A stretch of 64,000 bases of DNA from Polytrichum commune (GCA_950295325.1 OX485805.1:33593501-33657500), one strand, 5' to 3'. Counted from the first letter of the stretch, positions 34,780 through 47,392 are shown. Numbers and translations are program-made. Notes: generated by a model from the sequence alone, not told the origin.

Positions 34780-35165
34780 AGTATTACGTGTGTAAGCGCT
34801 ATGTGGTCCCTCTTCTTAACTACAAACCTATATTTGAGTGGAATATGAACACCATTAATGCATGTGTTACAATGAGATTGAAAAATGTGCTTAGATCATA
34901 TTAGCCTTCATAGGTGAACACTAATGAAAGCAATTGGAAGGGTCTATGTGATCGTTTAAGAAAGAAAGTATCACCATTGGACAACCTCTTACAACATTTG
35001 CATCTCTTACAATATTTGCATCTCAACGCCAATTTTGAAATTTGAAATAGCATTTTATGTGATTTCCAATTGCTAACCAATTGAGGCAATTCCCAATTCG
35101 ATTAAACAACCATAATTGTTGTGGAGTTGGAAGTGCCCACAATACCTAGTGCCATTCATATCAAC
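34780..35165 (+). repeat. Dispersed repeat C, plus-strand copy
   Basis: Carries the repeat C landmarks TCTTCTTAACTACAAACCTA TATTTGAGTGG, a GATCGTTTAAGAAAGAAAGT segment, TTTGCATCTCAACGCCAATT and GTTGGAAGTGCCCACAATA in the same order as the copy at 60640-61020. Confidence 0.6.
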
Positions 35166-35584
35166 CATAAGCCTACTCCTAGCTTGGATTGACATGGCCG
35201 CCTTCAATTAAATTGTTCTAATTATATTTACAACCTGAGGATGACATAAGGAATTGTTTCCATGGAAGTTAATTGTAAAATTGTTCGAGTTTGATAAATA
35301 GTCTAGTTTTAAAGTCTCACAGTGACTTAAATCTTGATGTATTTAGAACTATTCTTCATTTTTTTCAAAAAAACTGAGAATAAAGTAAGCATGCCTTAGA
35401 TGGACACTTTTAGCGTTGCACCCACTTATCATATGATATGAAATATGTAATCAGGACAAGATGATAAGCGATCCCATGGGATGGCTTATCAAGAGAAATC
35501 CAATTCAATCCAGTAGCCTAAATTGGGGTCTCTAATTTTAATTTAACATACAAAGAACAAATCAACTTCTTAATCAGACACCCA

Positions 35585-35890
35585 GAGTTGAGTGTTATGT
35601 CATGGCAAGTTTATTAACGATCATCAAAAAGACAAATGTTGTATGATTAAATCAGATTATGTGCACAATATTTGTTGACCATATTAGGCTCAATAATGAA
35701 CACAATCCAGATGGTATATGTGATCACTTGCAACAAAAATAATTTCTTGTTTGATTTCTTATAACTCCGATCGCGAAACTTGATGAAATCTCCATGATTT
35801 GCAATCACTGACCATAACATGACCCAACAAGAAACATTACACGTTGAGTTGGAAGTGGCCACAATAGGGCCACACACCTTTGGCCTTAGG
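35585..35890 (+). repeat. Dispersed repeat C, diverged copy
   Basis: Landmarks TTGACCATATTAGGCTCAAT AATGAACA, GATCACTTGCAACAAAAATA and GAGTTGGAAGTGGCCACAAT AGGGCCA match the later half of repeat C. A 98-codon open frame on the minus strand here is only the antisense of the repeat. Confidence 0.5.
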
Positions 35891-37239
35891 AAGTTTTGCT
35901 TGACTTTGATTCCTCCCAAAGCATAATTGGCATGTAAGTTCAACCAAGTTTGGTGGGGACCTCTATATATATCCCAAGCTTATGATACCCTTTGCCTCCG
36001 TGATTGCTTGCCGTGTGCTACCCCAAAAAAATTCTAAGATGATCCTCTTGCATTGCATGAGAGTGTTTCCTTATGGGAAACCATATAATGTGCTCTTTGT
36101 CGAAGTGTTTCCAAAAACGAGTTCTTTTTGAGATGATACCAAAATCAATGCAAATTGTTGGTTGGAAAGAATAAGTTGGGATTATTTGTCATGCGGAAAC
36201 ATCAACGTCGAGTTTGTCCGTGTTCTTTTCCTTTCCAAATTGGGCTGGTCAAAGGACCAAATTGGGAGAAATAATGCTTGCACTGATCCCCCCACCCAAA
36301 CAAAAACTTGCCCAAAAGAAAGGATGAAAGGGTCATTTGGGTTTTTGAATGAAAACAACTATGATAAACAATATTGACTTCCCAAGAACAACTTACATAA
36401 ATGAAGAGCATTTTCATAAGATTACTCGGTGTTCATGAGTGCAGTAGTAGATTTGAAAATGAAGACTCCGGATATTGGAGTCCCGCTGCTTTGGACTAAT
36501 TATAAGTCAAAGTAGTTGAACACAACTCATCAATTGAGTAATGTAATGTTTGCCCTTATATAAGAGAAGATAGAGAAGAACAAAGTTCAATATACGTACT
36601 CGAATGGTACGCTAAACAACAGACTTGTTTATTAAGGTTTTCAATTTAATGTGATAAATGTCTCCACTACACAAACAAAATATACATCACGAAAAAAATT
36701 TAATTAAAAAGAAAAAAGCAAGTCTTTATCATGTGTACACTCCACTTTTGATTCTTTGAGATAGTTATTGAAGAATTCTTCATCCGTAGTATACCTCATG
36801 ATACTATAAAAAAAAAGACAACATACGTCTATTGTCCACACAAAATTCTAACTTTACAATCCATTAGGTAAATGCAATACCTCTCTCTTATATACACATT
36901 AGGGAAATACAATACCTCTCTCTTATGTATATTATGTACACTAATGACTCAAATGGTATGGTCTCATTCTACATGCTGGCTGGTTTGTACATGGTATGAA
37001 GAGTGGACCCCCAAGACCTAACTTGACCTAGAGTGACTCCGAAACATGATTTGAGGTCCCAAGCCTTTTGCCCATAATGGATTCCGTGGCCACGGTTGTC
37101 ATTTGGGTCGAAAGGAGAAGGTTAGGAAGGAAACATGTGGGGGTGCCGTTTTTGGGGTTGGGGTGAAGGTCCGGGATTCAAGTGTCCTAAAGGGTCAGAT
37201 TCCAGATGTAAGCAAGGGTCTAGTCCCCTTAAGGTAAAA
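35891..37239. other. Non-coding stretch
   Basis: No gene recognised. A near-duplicate of about 33 bp (AATACCTCTCTCTTATATAC and AATACCTCTCTCTTATGTAT) lies at 36878-36930. Confidence 0.4.
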
Positions 37240-37400
37240 CGTGCCCAATTTAGTTACTTAGTTTAATCAGACACCTATATTTATCTGACTTTTGGATCTA
37301 TGAACGAACACCAAAAAAAACTTGTGTTTAGAAGATATTGAACTATGTGCACGTAAAATTTTTCAACCATTCTAGGTTCAATAGTCAACATAATTGGGGG
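37240..37400 (+). repeat. Dispersed repeat C, partial copy
   Basis: CTTAGTTTAATCAGACACCT ATATTT, GAAGATATTGAACTATGTGC, then CAACCATTCTAGGTTCAATA GTCAACATAATTGGGGG, closely matching 43440-43600. Confidence 0.65.
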
Positions 37401-39345
37401 TGGGGGGGAGGGGGTTACTTGATTTTTTGATGGGTTTGGATTTTTAGGTCTCCGCAAAAGCATAACAACTACATGGAATATAAAAAACGGTCCCTAGATT
37501 GTTGATAAAACTTTCACCTCACATTCACATACTCAAGAAAATCATGACTTCAAAATTCAAGTCGAGAATCATGGCAAACATTAATAAAACCAACCATTTA
37601 AGACATGTTTACCTTACACAAGAAATCATGGCATAGGCAAGCAAATCTCTTCCATGTTCCTCGTGCCCTTGCTTTAGAACACTATGAGCGTGTTAATGCT
37701 CTTTTGCTTCCCAACGTGTGGGCAATGCATACCAGATTGCAAACAACGGTGAGAGAGAATTGTCACATACGAGCATACCTCTCTCATCTATTTGACATGA
37801 AAAGTTGATCTCCTGTAGGTTAATGGTCGGTGCATCTCAAATGCCTTGGATACTAAATCTCTTCCTAGTTCCTCAAGGTGAGAGGGATTTAGTACCACAT
37901 ACAAGGGCACCTCTCATTCATCCAAATTAGTGAAATCTAAATCATTTGAGATGAATAAGCCATAGGCATATAGGGGGTCAAGTTTTTATGCTAAATAGAT
38001 GAGAGGTATGCTTGTATGCGGCAATTCTTACTCATTGTCCCTCATAGGTTTGAGGGTTTTGTATGGTTATAATAATATCAAGGAGATTGTTTGAGCAAGA
38101 TTGCATTGAGGAGATCCTTTTGGTTTTATCTCATTCATGCAAGTGGAAAACTTGAAAGGAGAAGGAATCTCCACCCCCCCCCCCCCCCCCGGCGGCCTTC
38201 GGTGAAGAAATTTTATTGTATTGAGGAAGATATGCCCTTGTCCCCTTGGTCGACATGGGGCACGTGGCCACAGAATTGGAGGCCAAAATCCAAATGGTGT
38301 GTACTTGGGAAAAAATTAAAAAGAATTGGTGGCTTCATGAATTGTCCAACCCTTGTTCTTCTTTATTCCAACCAAACATTCCAAATGTTATAGTGCAACC
38401 AATGCATGGTAAAGTGAAAAAAAGTTGTACCCTGCTAGTTTAGAGGCACAAGTGGCTAACATTTCCTAGTTATATAACTCAAATAATAATAATAATAATG
38501 ATTCATATTGAAGTTACTAAAAAGGTGGGTCATGATGTTTCATAAATATATTTGCAAAGTACATCATTTACATTCATGAAAGCATAATCTAGAGTTTGTA
38601 AAATCTACTTTGATAATTGTCGGTTTTATGAAAGTGAGGGTTGAATAGAGCTTAAGAAAATGTATTTTGCTTTAGAATTTGTGGTGCACTAACTTACAAT
38701 ATGGTACTGCCAAATACTTAAACTATACACACAAATCATAACAAATTTTGAAATGAAGTAGGTTCTAGCTCAAATCCGCTAACCAATTTAGGACCTACTT
38801 CATACATATCTCCATATTACTAGCGAGGCACAAATTTGATATTATGTTTGGTTCAAATCCATTGGAGGGCTTCATGGTCTCAAAATCACATTTCATGTAG
38901 AATTGAACCTACTTCCTATATGAAAATTGTATCGCAGTGGAAGGGCATACCACTTTTCTTGTTCACTTTACCATGCTTTGGCCCAACACCTAACTTACTA
39001 GAAAGTCATTGCATTTTTAATAATAATTTAATTATCTGAATCATTGAGAAACACTTGCATTTTGGTGGGTTAGAGTTATGTGAGGGCTTCTTATATATTC
39101 AGAGGTTGAGAATATGAAAATGGATAGTCCCTTAGGCAACGAGTTACATATGCGATCATCTCTCAATGTATGTGAGAGTTTGTCTCCCACGTTGCCTTCA
39201 TGGTGTTGAATATGATGCATAACATTAACCCATAATGTACCATATGAATTTTTTTTAACCAACTGTGAACTTTTGGAAGGGTGAATGGGGATTGCCAATT
39301 AAATAAATTTTCTTTTCAATCTTTGTTTTTCCTAATTTGAGAGTA
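37401..39345. other. Non-coding stretch
   Basis: No gene recognised. A C run lies at 38174-38190 and an (AAT)n run near 38485-38500. A 100-codon frame at 38091-38393 spans the C run and has no domain. Confidence 0.45.
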
Positions 39346-39496
39346 GATGCCATAACATTATTAAGATTCATAACAATATTTTGTGGGACTGACAGTATTT
39401 TGTGGAATATTCCTCACATTTAGTCTAAATGTGAGGAATATTATGTTGAATACTATCAGTCCTACAGTTATGGATCTGAATAATGTTATGGGCATA
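39346..39496. mobile_element. Near-perfect foldback element, about 151 bp
   Basis: ATGCCATAACATTATTAAGA TTCATAAC ... GGGACTGACAGTATT ... AATATTCCTCACATTTAG is followed at once by TCTAAATGTGAGGAATATTA ... AATACTATCAGTCCTACAGT ... GAATAATGTTATGGGCAT. The two arms pair along almost their whole length with a loop of a few bases. It can fold as one long hairpin in RNA; most likely a MITE of the foldback kind. Confidence 0.85.
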
Positions 39497-40774
39497 TGTA
39501 ACTCAAAGATTGTTTAAAGAAATGAGTTCATTTGCATCTCCATCCATCCTCCCAAAATTTCGCAGTTGGGAAAGACTTTTATGTGGTACATTATGGGTTT
39601 ACATTGTCTATCAAATATAAAAAACACGTGAAGACAACAAAAGAGACAATCTCTCGTAAACATCAATATATAAAGTCCATAAATTGAGGAACGAGTCAAT
39701 ATTTATCACAATGTATACTTGACGAGAGAGAGAGAGAGAGAGAGATATTGTTGTTGAGGCGGCCATAAGCCTCAGCCCATGTGTAGTACATTACACGCTC
39801 AATATCTTTGTAAGGTAGACGCACCTAATTCCAACATAGAAATAATTTGAAAAGCCTACAGTTGAGTGAGATACGCGGATAGGTGTGGTTCCAAGAGCGG
39901 GTGGGAACTTGTGAAGAAAGTGGAAAACTGACTTCAAGTTCCTAGCTACGAGGGATAAAGCTATCACCCGATGCAATATAAAAGTGAGTGGCGAGCCAAA
40001 AGTCCATTAAACCCCATGTCACGAGACTTGCACTCCAACAAATTGGCGCGCATATATACTTTAACATATAAAATCCACGTAAAAATCTCTCGCACCCTTG
40101 ACTTGGTGAGCAACACAAAAAAGAGGGCTCCACAATTCAACACCGAAGCGTGACGATTCAAGCTACCACATGTTCTAAGTGTAAATGCCGACCCCGACCT
40201 CTCCTTTTGCAACCCACAAGTAGGTAGGGTTCCATTTCGCTTGGCAACAATGACCAATGTGTGAGGGGATCACGGACACCGATTTTTGATTGGCTCATGC
40301 CACATGGTGCCACCCACCCGGCTTTTTTATGGGCCAAGTTTAGGTTTCGTGAGGATGTTCACACAACATGTCATAGAGCCGGTGGTCGGGTGGGGGCTTC
40401 GAAAAGTGCACTTGAAGGTGAGAGGTAAGGTGCGGGATCACTCATGGTTCCCTAAGAAGTAAATTCTTGCAAGACACGGGTCTATGGTGTTGGTGGCCAT
40501 TGGCAACGAACGAACAAGCGAGCGAGCATGCATGTAGGTGGGTACGAACACATGGGTCCACACCGTTTACCCACTTGACTTGAGCTCCCTAGACGTACAC
40601 CAAATGCAAGGGAAGGTATGGCATGGCATGCCATGGCCTCAACGGCTCACTAATGCCTTCCCTCCCACCCCCGGTACAAAGATTCCTAATGTGTGTGTTT
40701 GTGACAATGGGAAGGTGACCGTGAGATGTAGCGGTTTGGGGTTTAAGGTTGATGGTCCTTGAAATATTCTTTAT
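39497..40774. other. Non-coding stretch
   Basis: Holds a (GA)n run at 39725-39743. The region 39800-40700 is less AT-rich, with open frames on both strands (39964-40257 minus, 40538-40762 plus) but none with a recognisable domain. Confidence 0.4.
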
Positions 40775-40965
40775 GTTCACTAAGTGGTCATATAGGTTAT
40801 CCCAATTATGTTGACTATCAAGCTTTAAATGTTATCCATATTTTGAGCATGGTGTCCATTCTCTTTTGAGCACATAGTTTTTTGGACATTTGTTGTTGTA
40901 GTCACACTTTATCAAACTCCACTCAAATATAGGTGTTTTGTTAAGAAGAGTGATCGAATTTATGC
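40775..40965 (-). repeat. Dispersed repeat C, minus-strand copy
   Basis: AAGTGGTCATATAGGTTATC CCAATTATGTTGACTAT, ATATTTTGAGCATGGTGTCC and ACTCAAATATAGGTGTTTTG TTAAGAAG are the reverse complement of the repeat C landmarks. Confidence 0.6.
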
Positions 40966-42504
40966 ACATTTTCCCTAAACCCTAAAACCGCTTTCAACCA
41001 TTTATGTAACAAAAAAAGTCATATTTTAGGTGGGCAAACAAGATTTGTCCAGGGGGGTCATAGGGAATGTCATTTTCAACTTCTCAAAGAAGAAGGAAAA
41101 TAGATTCCAAAGTAAACTTTGCCCAAAATGTTTAGAAATTAGTGGTTGGGAAAGGTTGTGCACAACACTATGTGCCAAATTGTTCATTTGTGTGTGTGTG
41201 TGGGGGGGGGGGGGGGATTGCATGTGCACATGTATGTGTGTCATGGAGCAATGGAAACGGACATGTTTTGCAAGAAATGTCAACATTCCATTTGTCCACT
41301 TGCCCAACACCTGAACCTACCAACTGTGCATTGTGAAGCAATTCACGTAGACTTTCCGTAGGATAAACAACTCCAATGAAAAATATGAGTTTTGTGGACA
41401 ATACGGCCTCTAAGAATGCAAGGACAACTCCTTTGTTTTGAAGTCGGGAGGGGGGGGGGGGGGGGGACATACATCAATTTTCGGTCGGGTTTGAAATTAA
41501 TTTTCGGGGGCTTCCCGAGAGTTGCGGGTTGTGGGGCCCGACCCTTGTCTTGTCTTCAATCCCTTCCTCTAAAAGTTTATAGGGAAAGGGTCCCCCTCCC
41601 CCCTCTCAAAAAAATAAAGTGTTTCATATCCTAGCTAAAGTATTCATTTAAGACCCATCTACCTTAGAATAGTATGGCAACTGAAGGTTGAAGTTGCCAC
41701 ATTTCTCACCTTGCCCTGAAGTATCCTAAAGACAAAGGAAGTGTGACATACTGGTGGTTTGAATTATAATGGCAATTCAAATAGAATGATTCAAGGCTGA
41801 TAAAATGATAGTATGCACAAAGGGAATGTAGTAGGCAAAGATTAATATGTACACTAATATTGGGGGTTGAGAAATTGAATACCTCTCATCCGTCCATGTT
41901 AAAAACTGGACCCCTTATATATGTGTGGTTGTTTCATCTCAAATATTTTACATCAGATTAACTTGAGATCTTTGAAAAATAATTTCAATGTTATGGAGAA
42001 TGTTTTGACACCAATATATCCTATATGTATTCATGTTTATCTGGAGCATCCAAGTGGTGTAATGAGATGGTAAAAAGATTTGCACGTATGATATTTCAAG
42101 TCTTTATGTTGTATAGACTCACATGCAATAATTCCCTCTCACTTTTATTTAGAGAGTTTTCTAACATCATAACCTTATAAGCAAACACCCATTTCAATTA
42201 GGCCTAGAGCGTTGTGGTGTCTACATGAATTTGTCCATTGAGAACGCTACTAGACATTCTACAACATGATCTTGTTAGGTTTATATTACCTGGCTCCATA
42301 AACCTCACTTTATTCTAGTGGGGGTCATGTTAGAATTAACAACTCAACAACCCAAAGGGGGTTTGTTCTACAAAAGCCATTTCATTCATGATGAATGGAT
42401 TTACCTAGACATCACAAAGCTGAGCAGGTTAAGCTAGCACATTAACATTAAAGCGCCTTACTCAAAGCTTCAATTTGAATTCTCAACAAATGTTCTCTTA
42501 TGAT
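40966..42504. other. Non-coding stretch with two long G runs
   Basis: A (TG)n plus G run at 41190-41216 and a G run at 41448-41466. Several overlapping open frames near 41030-41470 arise from the GT/G-rich sequence and have no domains. No gene supported. Confidence 0.5.
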
Positions 42505-42890
42505 GCATGTTAGAACTTATACTTAAGTAAAATTGGACTTAGTCCAAGTTCATAATTATAACATGTTAATATATATCACAAGATCTTCCAATAGAATTAT
42601 ATGGTAGAATCCTATGATAGAATATGCAAAGTTGGTTAAGATATTATTATAGCGGTTGTTTTATTATATATTCATTATTGTACATACAAATACATTTATT
42701 TAACATCAAAAATTAAATATTTGATTTCCATGTCAAATTTATGATCATAACATTTAAGTCTTCATTGAGGATTCACATATCTCTCATAAAAGTTACGTAT
42801 ATTGAAAATGTGTTGATGGATCCACCGGTAGAATTGAAGCAACCCAAAAGTCTAGATTTTAAGAATATGTCTACATATACTTAGATAAAA
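42505..42890 (+). repeat. Dispersed repeat D, copy 2
   Basis: Same-strand match to 21985-22345; landmarks AAGTAAAATTGGACTTAGTC, AATATGCAAAGTTGGTTAAG, GAGGATTCACATATCTCTCA and TGTTGATGGATCCACCGGTA. Confidence 0.6.
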
Positions 42891-43429
42891 ATAATTTAGT
42901 CTGAGAAATTCCACTGGTGCAAGTACCCTGCCACAAGTAATAAGCCCCTTTAGGGTGACATTGCTTCACGGTAAACATGTCAATTGAAGGACGTAATGTT
43001 GGTGAAAATGTCGGTAGCTTGGAATTATCTTCTTTTAGGTGATTTGATCCCATGATTAGCATTCAAAATCTTGGACTAATGCCAACTAAGATTAAGTTGA
43101 AATGAAACAACCACAAACTTATAAGAGGCATGTTTTTATCGGTCCCCTTTACATGACTTCCCTTTAAACCCAATCCATGCCCCTCGATGGTGGAACCCAA
43201 TTAACTATGTGAGTCTTAAATACATTTAGATTATTGTACTCTTAAGAAAAAGAAAAAAGTAATGTTAATATGTGTGTACACTTAACCCTTAAGAGCCAAG
43301 ACAACAATTTTTGTTGTGTTATATTCTCACATGCATATTGTGAATCTTCATCGTGGGCACTTTTAACAACATGAGTCGTCATTGTGATGGAAGTGCCCAC
43401 AATAAGGCCAAAACACCTCAAGTAAGATA

Positions 43430-43730
43430 TATATGCCTAATTCAATTACTTATTTTAATCAAACACCTATATTTGAGTGGTATGTGGGTCGGGTGTGGCT
43501 CCAAGAATGGATATCAAAAAGATATGTTTTTAAAAGATATTGGACTACTTGCTCAAAATATGTTAACCATTCTAAGCTCAACAATCAACATAATTGGGGA
43601 GGACCTACATGACCACTTCATAAGCACGAGAATCTTCAATTTGATATTGAATAAGATATTCATACGAGCTCCAAAAACTATGAGGGAAGTGGTTTTGGCC
43701 TCGATTCAGATTTGCTAACCATATCGTGCT
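43430..43730 (+). repeat. Dispersed repeat C, best plus-strand copy
   Basis: Contains in order AATCAAACACCTATATTTGA GTGGTATGTGGG, AAAAGATATTGGACTACTTG CTCAAAATATGTTAACCATT, CTCAACAATCAACATAATTG GGG, ACATGACCACTTCATAAGCA and CTCCAAAAACTATGAGGGAA GTGG. A GGAAGTGCCCACAATAAGGC segment precedes it at 43388. Confidence 0.65.
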
Positions 43731-45130
43731 AATTGTGTATTCATATCCTAGGAGAAGTGGGGTAGTTGGAAAAAGTAAGTATTGAAGCCCCATATAACTT
43801 ACAAGCTTAGAGAGGGCTTGCCCAACAGTGATATGCACCCAATAAAGAGTTATTATTGCATGCATGGTGGACATTCTTTATGTATTGAGGGAGTGATGGA
43901 GAGCTAAGGGGTTATTTACACCACGGACCATGAAGTTGTCCCAAGGCCTTGTAAAAATTGTGATTGGATGTTGAACTTGTCTCGGGACCACTTTGGTTTA
44001 CATCAAGGAAAAAATGTAAGAGTGACCATGAAGTTCAAGGTCTCCAAAAGACATATTTTAAGGCTTACCTTATCCACATACATGGTCCAATGAATTTTAC
44101 GGTGGGAGAGGCAAAAGAGGTGCTCTCGTAGGGAAAGGCAGGGGCTCATGGCAAAGAAATGATGTTATAGTAAATTTTTAATGAAATGTTTTTGGAGAAG
44201 AGAAGATGAAGACAATAGAAAACAAGAAAATGGTGAAACTTCATTTTATTTTATACTCTAGCTAGAAGTGAGCTAGAAGTGAGCGTTGGAACAACACTTT
44301 CAACTACACATGTCGTTATAGTCCTTATCTTAGGAAAGGAAACCTGTGGCGTGTTAACTCCCAAGATTTGAAAAGCATGCTGGGGAGAAGAACAGAGATC
44401 CTTGATCTGGGAAATGTGTTGGGCAAATTTATTAGATAATCATGCACATGCGTAGGTGGATCCTCCTAGCATCATACTGCAACACCTGAAACACCCAAAC
44501 ATCATAGAATTCACACATACATCTCATAGCATTCACATATTGCCATGACAAATTTGCAGACAAAACTTTTGTTAAGAAAACCATCAAGACAATTGCACAT
44601 TAGCAACATTATAACCAAAGGTTGGAAGGTCGCCCTTCTCCTAGTAATAGCCGCCGGTACTAGAGCCACCACACACATACCCTTGATGAAATAATTAGAA
44701 AGAAACTTAAAAATTTCATCCACCCAAAAAAAATAAAAAAATCAATATAATCACCACACAATATGTGCATTCCATATTCATCCATAAAAGAAGACTTGAA
44801 AGCCGGCAATTAGTTGCGGACCCCCCTTCCCACTTAAAAACTAAGAAGCTCCCTCAACAACACCCACTAGCCTAGGTTGTAGGCCAATGAGCGTTGTCAT
44901 TAGTTGTTATTATAATGTGTACTCCTTCAACAAGGTGAAATAATTTTACATCCAAAGTCATTGTCCCTTGGGACGCGATCACGGATGTTCTACGAATAGA
45001 CACTCCATTCACTTGGGCCTCTCTTTTGAGACCGGGGTTCTTCTTCTTCTTCTTCTTCTTCTTCTGCGTTGTATTAAACTAGAAATGACATTTAACTAGG
45101 TAAGTGAATAGGTAGGGAGAAGGTAAGTTA
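43731..45130. other. Non-coding stretch
   Basis: No supported gene. A segment near 43900-44060 distantly resembles the element at 32007-32534. A (TTC)n run lies at 45040-45066. Confidence 0.4.
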
Positions 45131-45251
45131 AAGGTTAGTTCCCATGTAGGCTGCTCATCCAGTAGACTTTAGTGGAAATGTAGACTTCACGTGGTGAAAT
45201 CTACATTTCGACTAGAATCTAGGGGCGAGCGGCCTACATGGGAAGTAACCC
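45131..45251. mobile_element. Foldback MITE, family 5, copy 2
   Basis: AGGTTAGTTCCCATGTAGGC TGCTCATCC faces GGGCGAGCGGCCTACATGGG AAGTAACCCT; the centre carries AAATGTAGACTTCACGTGGT GAAATCTACATTT. Collinear with 18220-18341. Confidence 0.75.
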
Positions 45252-45884
45252 TAAGCCACTCACGTCACAGCACAGGAAAGGCATGAAGAGTGGTGGGGAA
45301 ATTAAGAGGGATGGAAATTAAGAAGAGGAAGCGTTGGGAAGGCAGGCAGGCAGGCAGGCAGGCAGTTGGGTCTGAGCTAGCTGCTGGCTCCCATGATGCG
45401 GGAAGGGGAGGGGCGGGGAGGGGAGGGGCGGGGCATGGAAGGAAGAGAACAAGTACCACGAATCCAAGAGACCTAGCCTTAACTGGCGGAATTGAGCACC
45501 AGATTTCTCATATCCAAGGGGGACGGACGGTCACATCCGTTCCGTTCCGTTCCATTCATCTGTCCGTGCATGCAAGCGGCCGTAACCCCCCCCCCCCCTT
45601 TTCCTTCTTCATGTGTAACTTTCCACCAGGCTCCCCGGGAAATACACCTACTCCCTCCCACAATGGTAGGTGGCGCTTGGAGGTTACGGTGTGGAGGAGC
45701 GATCAAGTGAGGAGCCAAGCCCGGCGCCCCCTTCAACCGGTGGTTGGCGTCCAACTTAACCCCCCTTTTCACACAACGGTATGAGGCCTTCTTGTGGACA
45801 CTTTCAAGCCCCATAAACGGATTGGATTGGATTGGATTGGATTGGGAGTTGTTTCATTAAGGTAGAAGTGTGGGTTGCACAAAC
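45252..45884. other. Purine- and GC-rich block with simple repeats
   Basis: Contains a (GGCA)n run at 45340-45365, a GGGGAGGGGCGGGG-type G-rich block at 45402-45433, a C run at 45588-45598 and a (GGATT)n run at 45821-45846. A 164-codon frame (45290-45784) crosses all of these and looks like a by-product of the composition; no domain is visible. It could be an old promoter or first exon. Confidence 0.45.
45821..45846 (+). repeat. (GGATT)n pentanucleotide repeat
   Basis: Five tandem GGATT units directly seen. Confidence 0.9.
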
Positions 45885-46004
45885 CCCTACAACAAAACGC
45901 ATGTTTTATGACTACATTTTATGATTGCACTCAGTCATAAATCCCAAAATATGACTGAGTGCAATCATAAATTGTAGTCATAAAACATGCGTTTTGTTGT
46001 AGTG
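45885..46004. mobile_element. CACTA-type foldback element, 120 bp, with AAC target duplication
   Basis: Left end CCCTACAACAAAACGCATGT; right end ACATGCGTTTTGTTGTAGTG. The right end gives CACTACAACAAAA on the minus strand, the classic start of plant CACTA (En/Spm) elements; the left end differs by one base. AAC stands directly outside each end (45882-45884 and 46005-46007), a 3-bp target duplication as CACTA transposition produces. The arms of about 54 bp are almost identical, separated by about 10 bases. Non-coding. Confidence 0.88.
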
Positions 46005-46029
46005 AACTATTGTCTCAAGTTTTAGAACG

Positions 46030-46265
46030 GAGTTTGGATGCAAAAGTTCGAGGAGGTCAAAGTGAAGATTACATTTTCTCCGTAAGTGGTCACGTAGGCC
46101 CTCCCAATCATGTTAATAATTGAACTTGATGATGGTGTCTACATTTTGAGCATATACCCCAATCTCATTGTAGCACGCGTCTTCTTGGTGTCCGGTCTTA
46201 AGAACGAGCCTTGTCATTTACCACTCAATTATGGGGGTTTGATTAAAAAGAGTGACACATGAGGT
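46030..46265 (-). repeat. Dispersed repeat C, minus-strand copy
   Basis: GATGCAAAAGTTCGAGGAGG TCAAAGTGAAGATT, AAGTGGTCACGTAGGCCCTC CCAATCATGTTAATAATTGA, ACATTTTGAGCATATACCCC AATCTCATTGTA. Reverse complement of the 43430-43730 copy. Confidence 0.65.
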
Positions 46266-47234
46266 CCGCTTGGTCAAAGTGTGATATCCGAGGGGAGAAT
46301 CATTTTATGCAAAGTGCAATCAATAACTAGTCAGGGAATGCATGAAAACCCACTAGCTTCGAATGGGCTTGGAACCCACAAAACGAGAGCTTGAACTTGA
46401 GACATTCTTAAGCAACCTCCGTAAAGCAAATTAGGATGTTGAACAAGAGCATGTAAAGTTTTACCACAACCTTTTCGTAGATGTTCCACATGGGGTCCAT
46501 CAAGGCACCACCTAAGCATTATAATCATGTGAAAAAATTCAAGCCCTCGAGTTAGAAGCTTGACTGTAATGTGGAGTTCATTGAACAACCATGCATGAGA
46601 GTCTCCCCCACCAATAAGAAGGCTCCTTTCTCTGAGCTGTCAACATCTATAGAGTAAAGGGGCCTTAGTTGAGGTTGGGAGCTCACCTCGTCATCAAAAT
46701 CTTTAATGACATGAGCATCAATTTTCCCATGAGTTCATCTAGTCATTGATTGCCATATGGTTGTGCCCAATAACTCGGTTGAGGAAGATGAACAATTCAT
46801 TGTTTCCGCAATCATCATCTATCTTTCTCTTCTCAATTATCTAGCACTCACTATAGGGATCATCTACTCTTTTAACATTCAAGTCACAATCAATCAATAA
46901 ATATAAATTCCATGAATATGGATGTAGTATCCACTACCAACATATGATACCCATGTAGCACATCATACATCCATGAAAGAATCTGCGAATCTACCAAGAT
47001 GGTAAGTTTATAGACTTTTTAGTGACGCTAGACAATTTCATTGATGCAAGACGTGTTGCCCAAATCTCAAATGCTTGCAATCATACATCCATCTAGTGAC
47101 CGGGAACAAGTTTTAAAACCACCCGATCTTCAAAGTGCCTTAAGTACCCAAAGATTTTTTTTTGTTTAGATGTACATAAATGTTGCACTTCTCCATAAGT
47201 TGGTTGCATCCCTCCAACTACATACATATCATTA
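46266..47234. other. Non-coding stretch
   Basis: No gene or repeat that I can support. Confidence 0.4.
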
Positions 47235-47392
47235 GTAAAAACAAGGTATTGAAATGACATGACCATCTAACATACAAGTGACCAAAAATGACACAACCTT
47301 GTAACACGAACTGACCAGAATGACGTTGATAGGTGTCATTTTGATCACTTTCGTGTTAGATGGTCACGCCATTTTCAATACCTTGTTTCTAC
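47235..47392. mobile_element. Foldback MITE, about 158 bp
   Basis: AAACAAGGTATTGAAATGAC ATGACCATCTAACATACAAG TGACCAAAAATGACAC is inverted as GTGTCATTTTGATCACTTTC GTGTTAGATGGTCACGCCAT TTTCAATACCTTGTTT. Non-coding, single copy in the window. Confidence 0.8.

Noticed and set aside
41168-41470. Overlapping open frames near 41.2 kb (Cys/Val/Gly-rich or Pro/His/Thr-rich)
   Set aside because: Produced by the TG repeat and G homopolymers; every frame is open for the same reason.
45290-45784. 164-codon plus-strand frame
   Set aside because: Runs through GGCA repeats, a G-rich block and a C homopolymer; no domain, and the opposite strand is also open.
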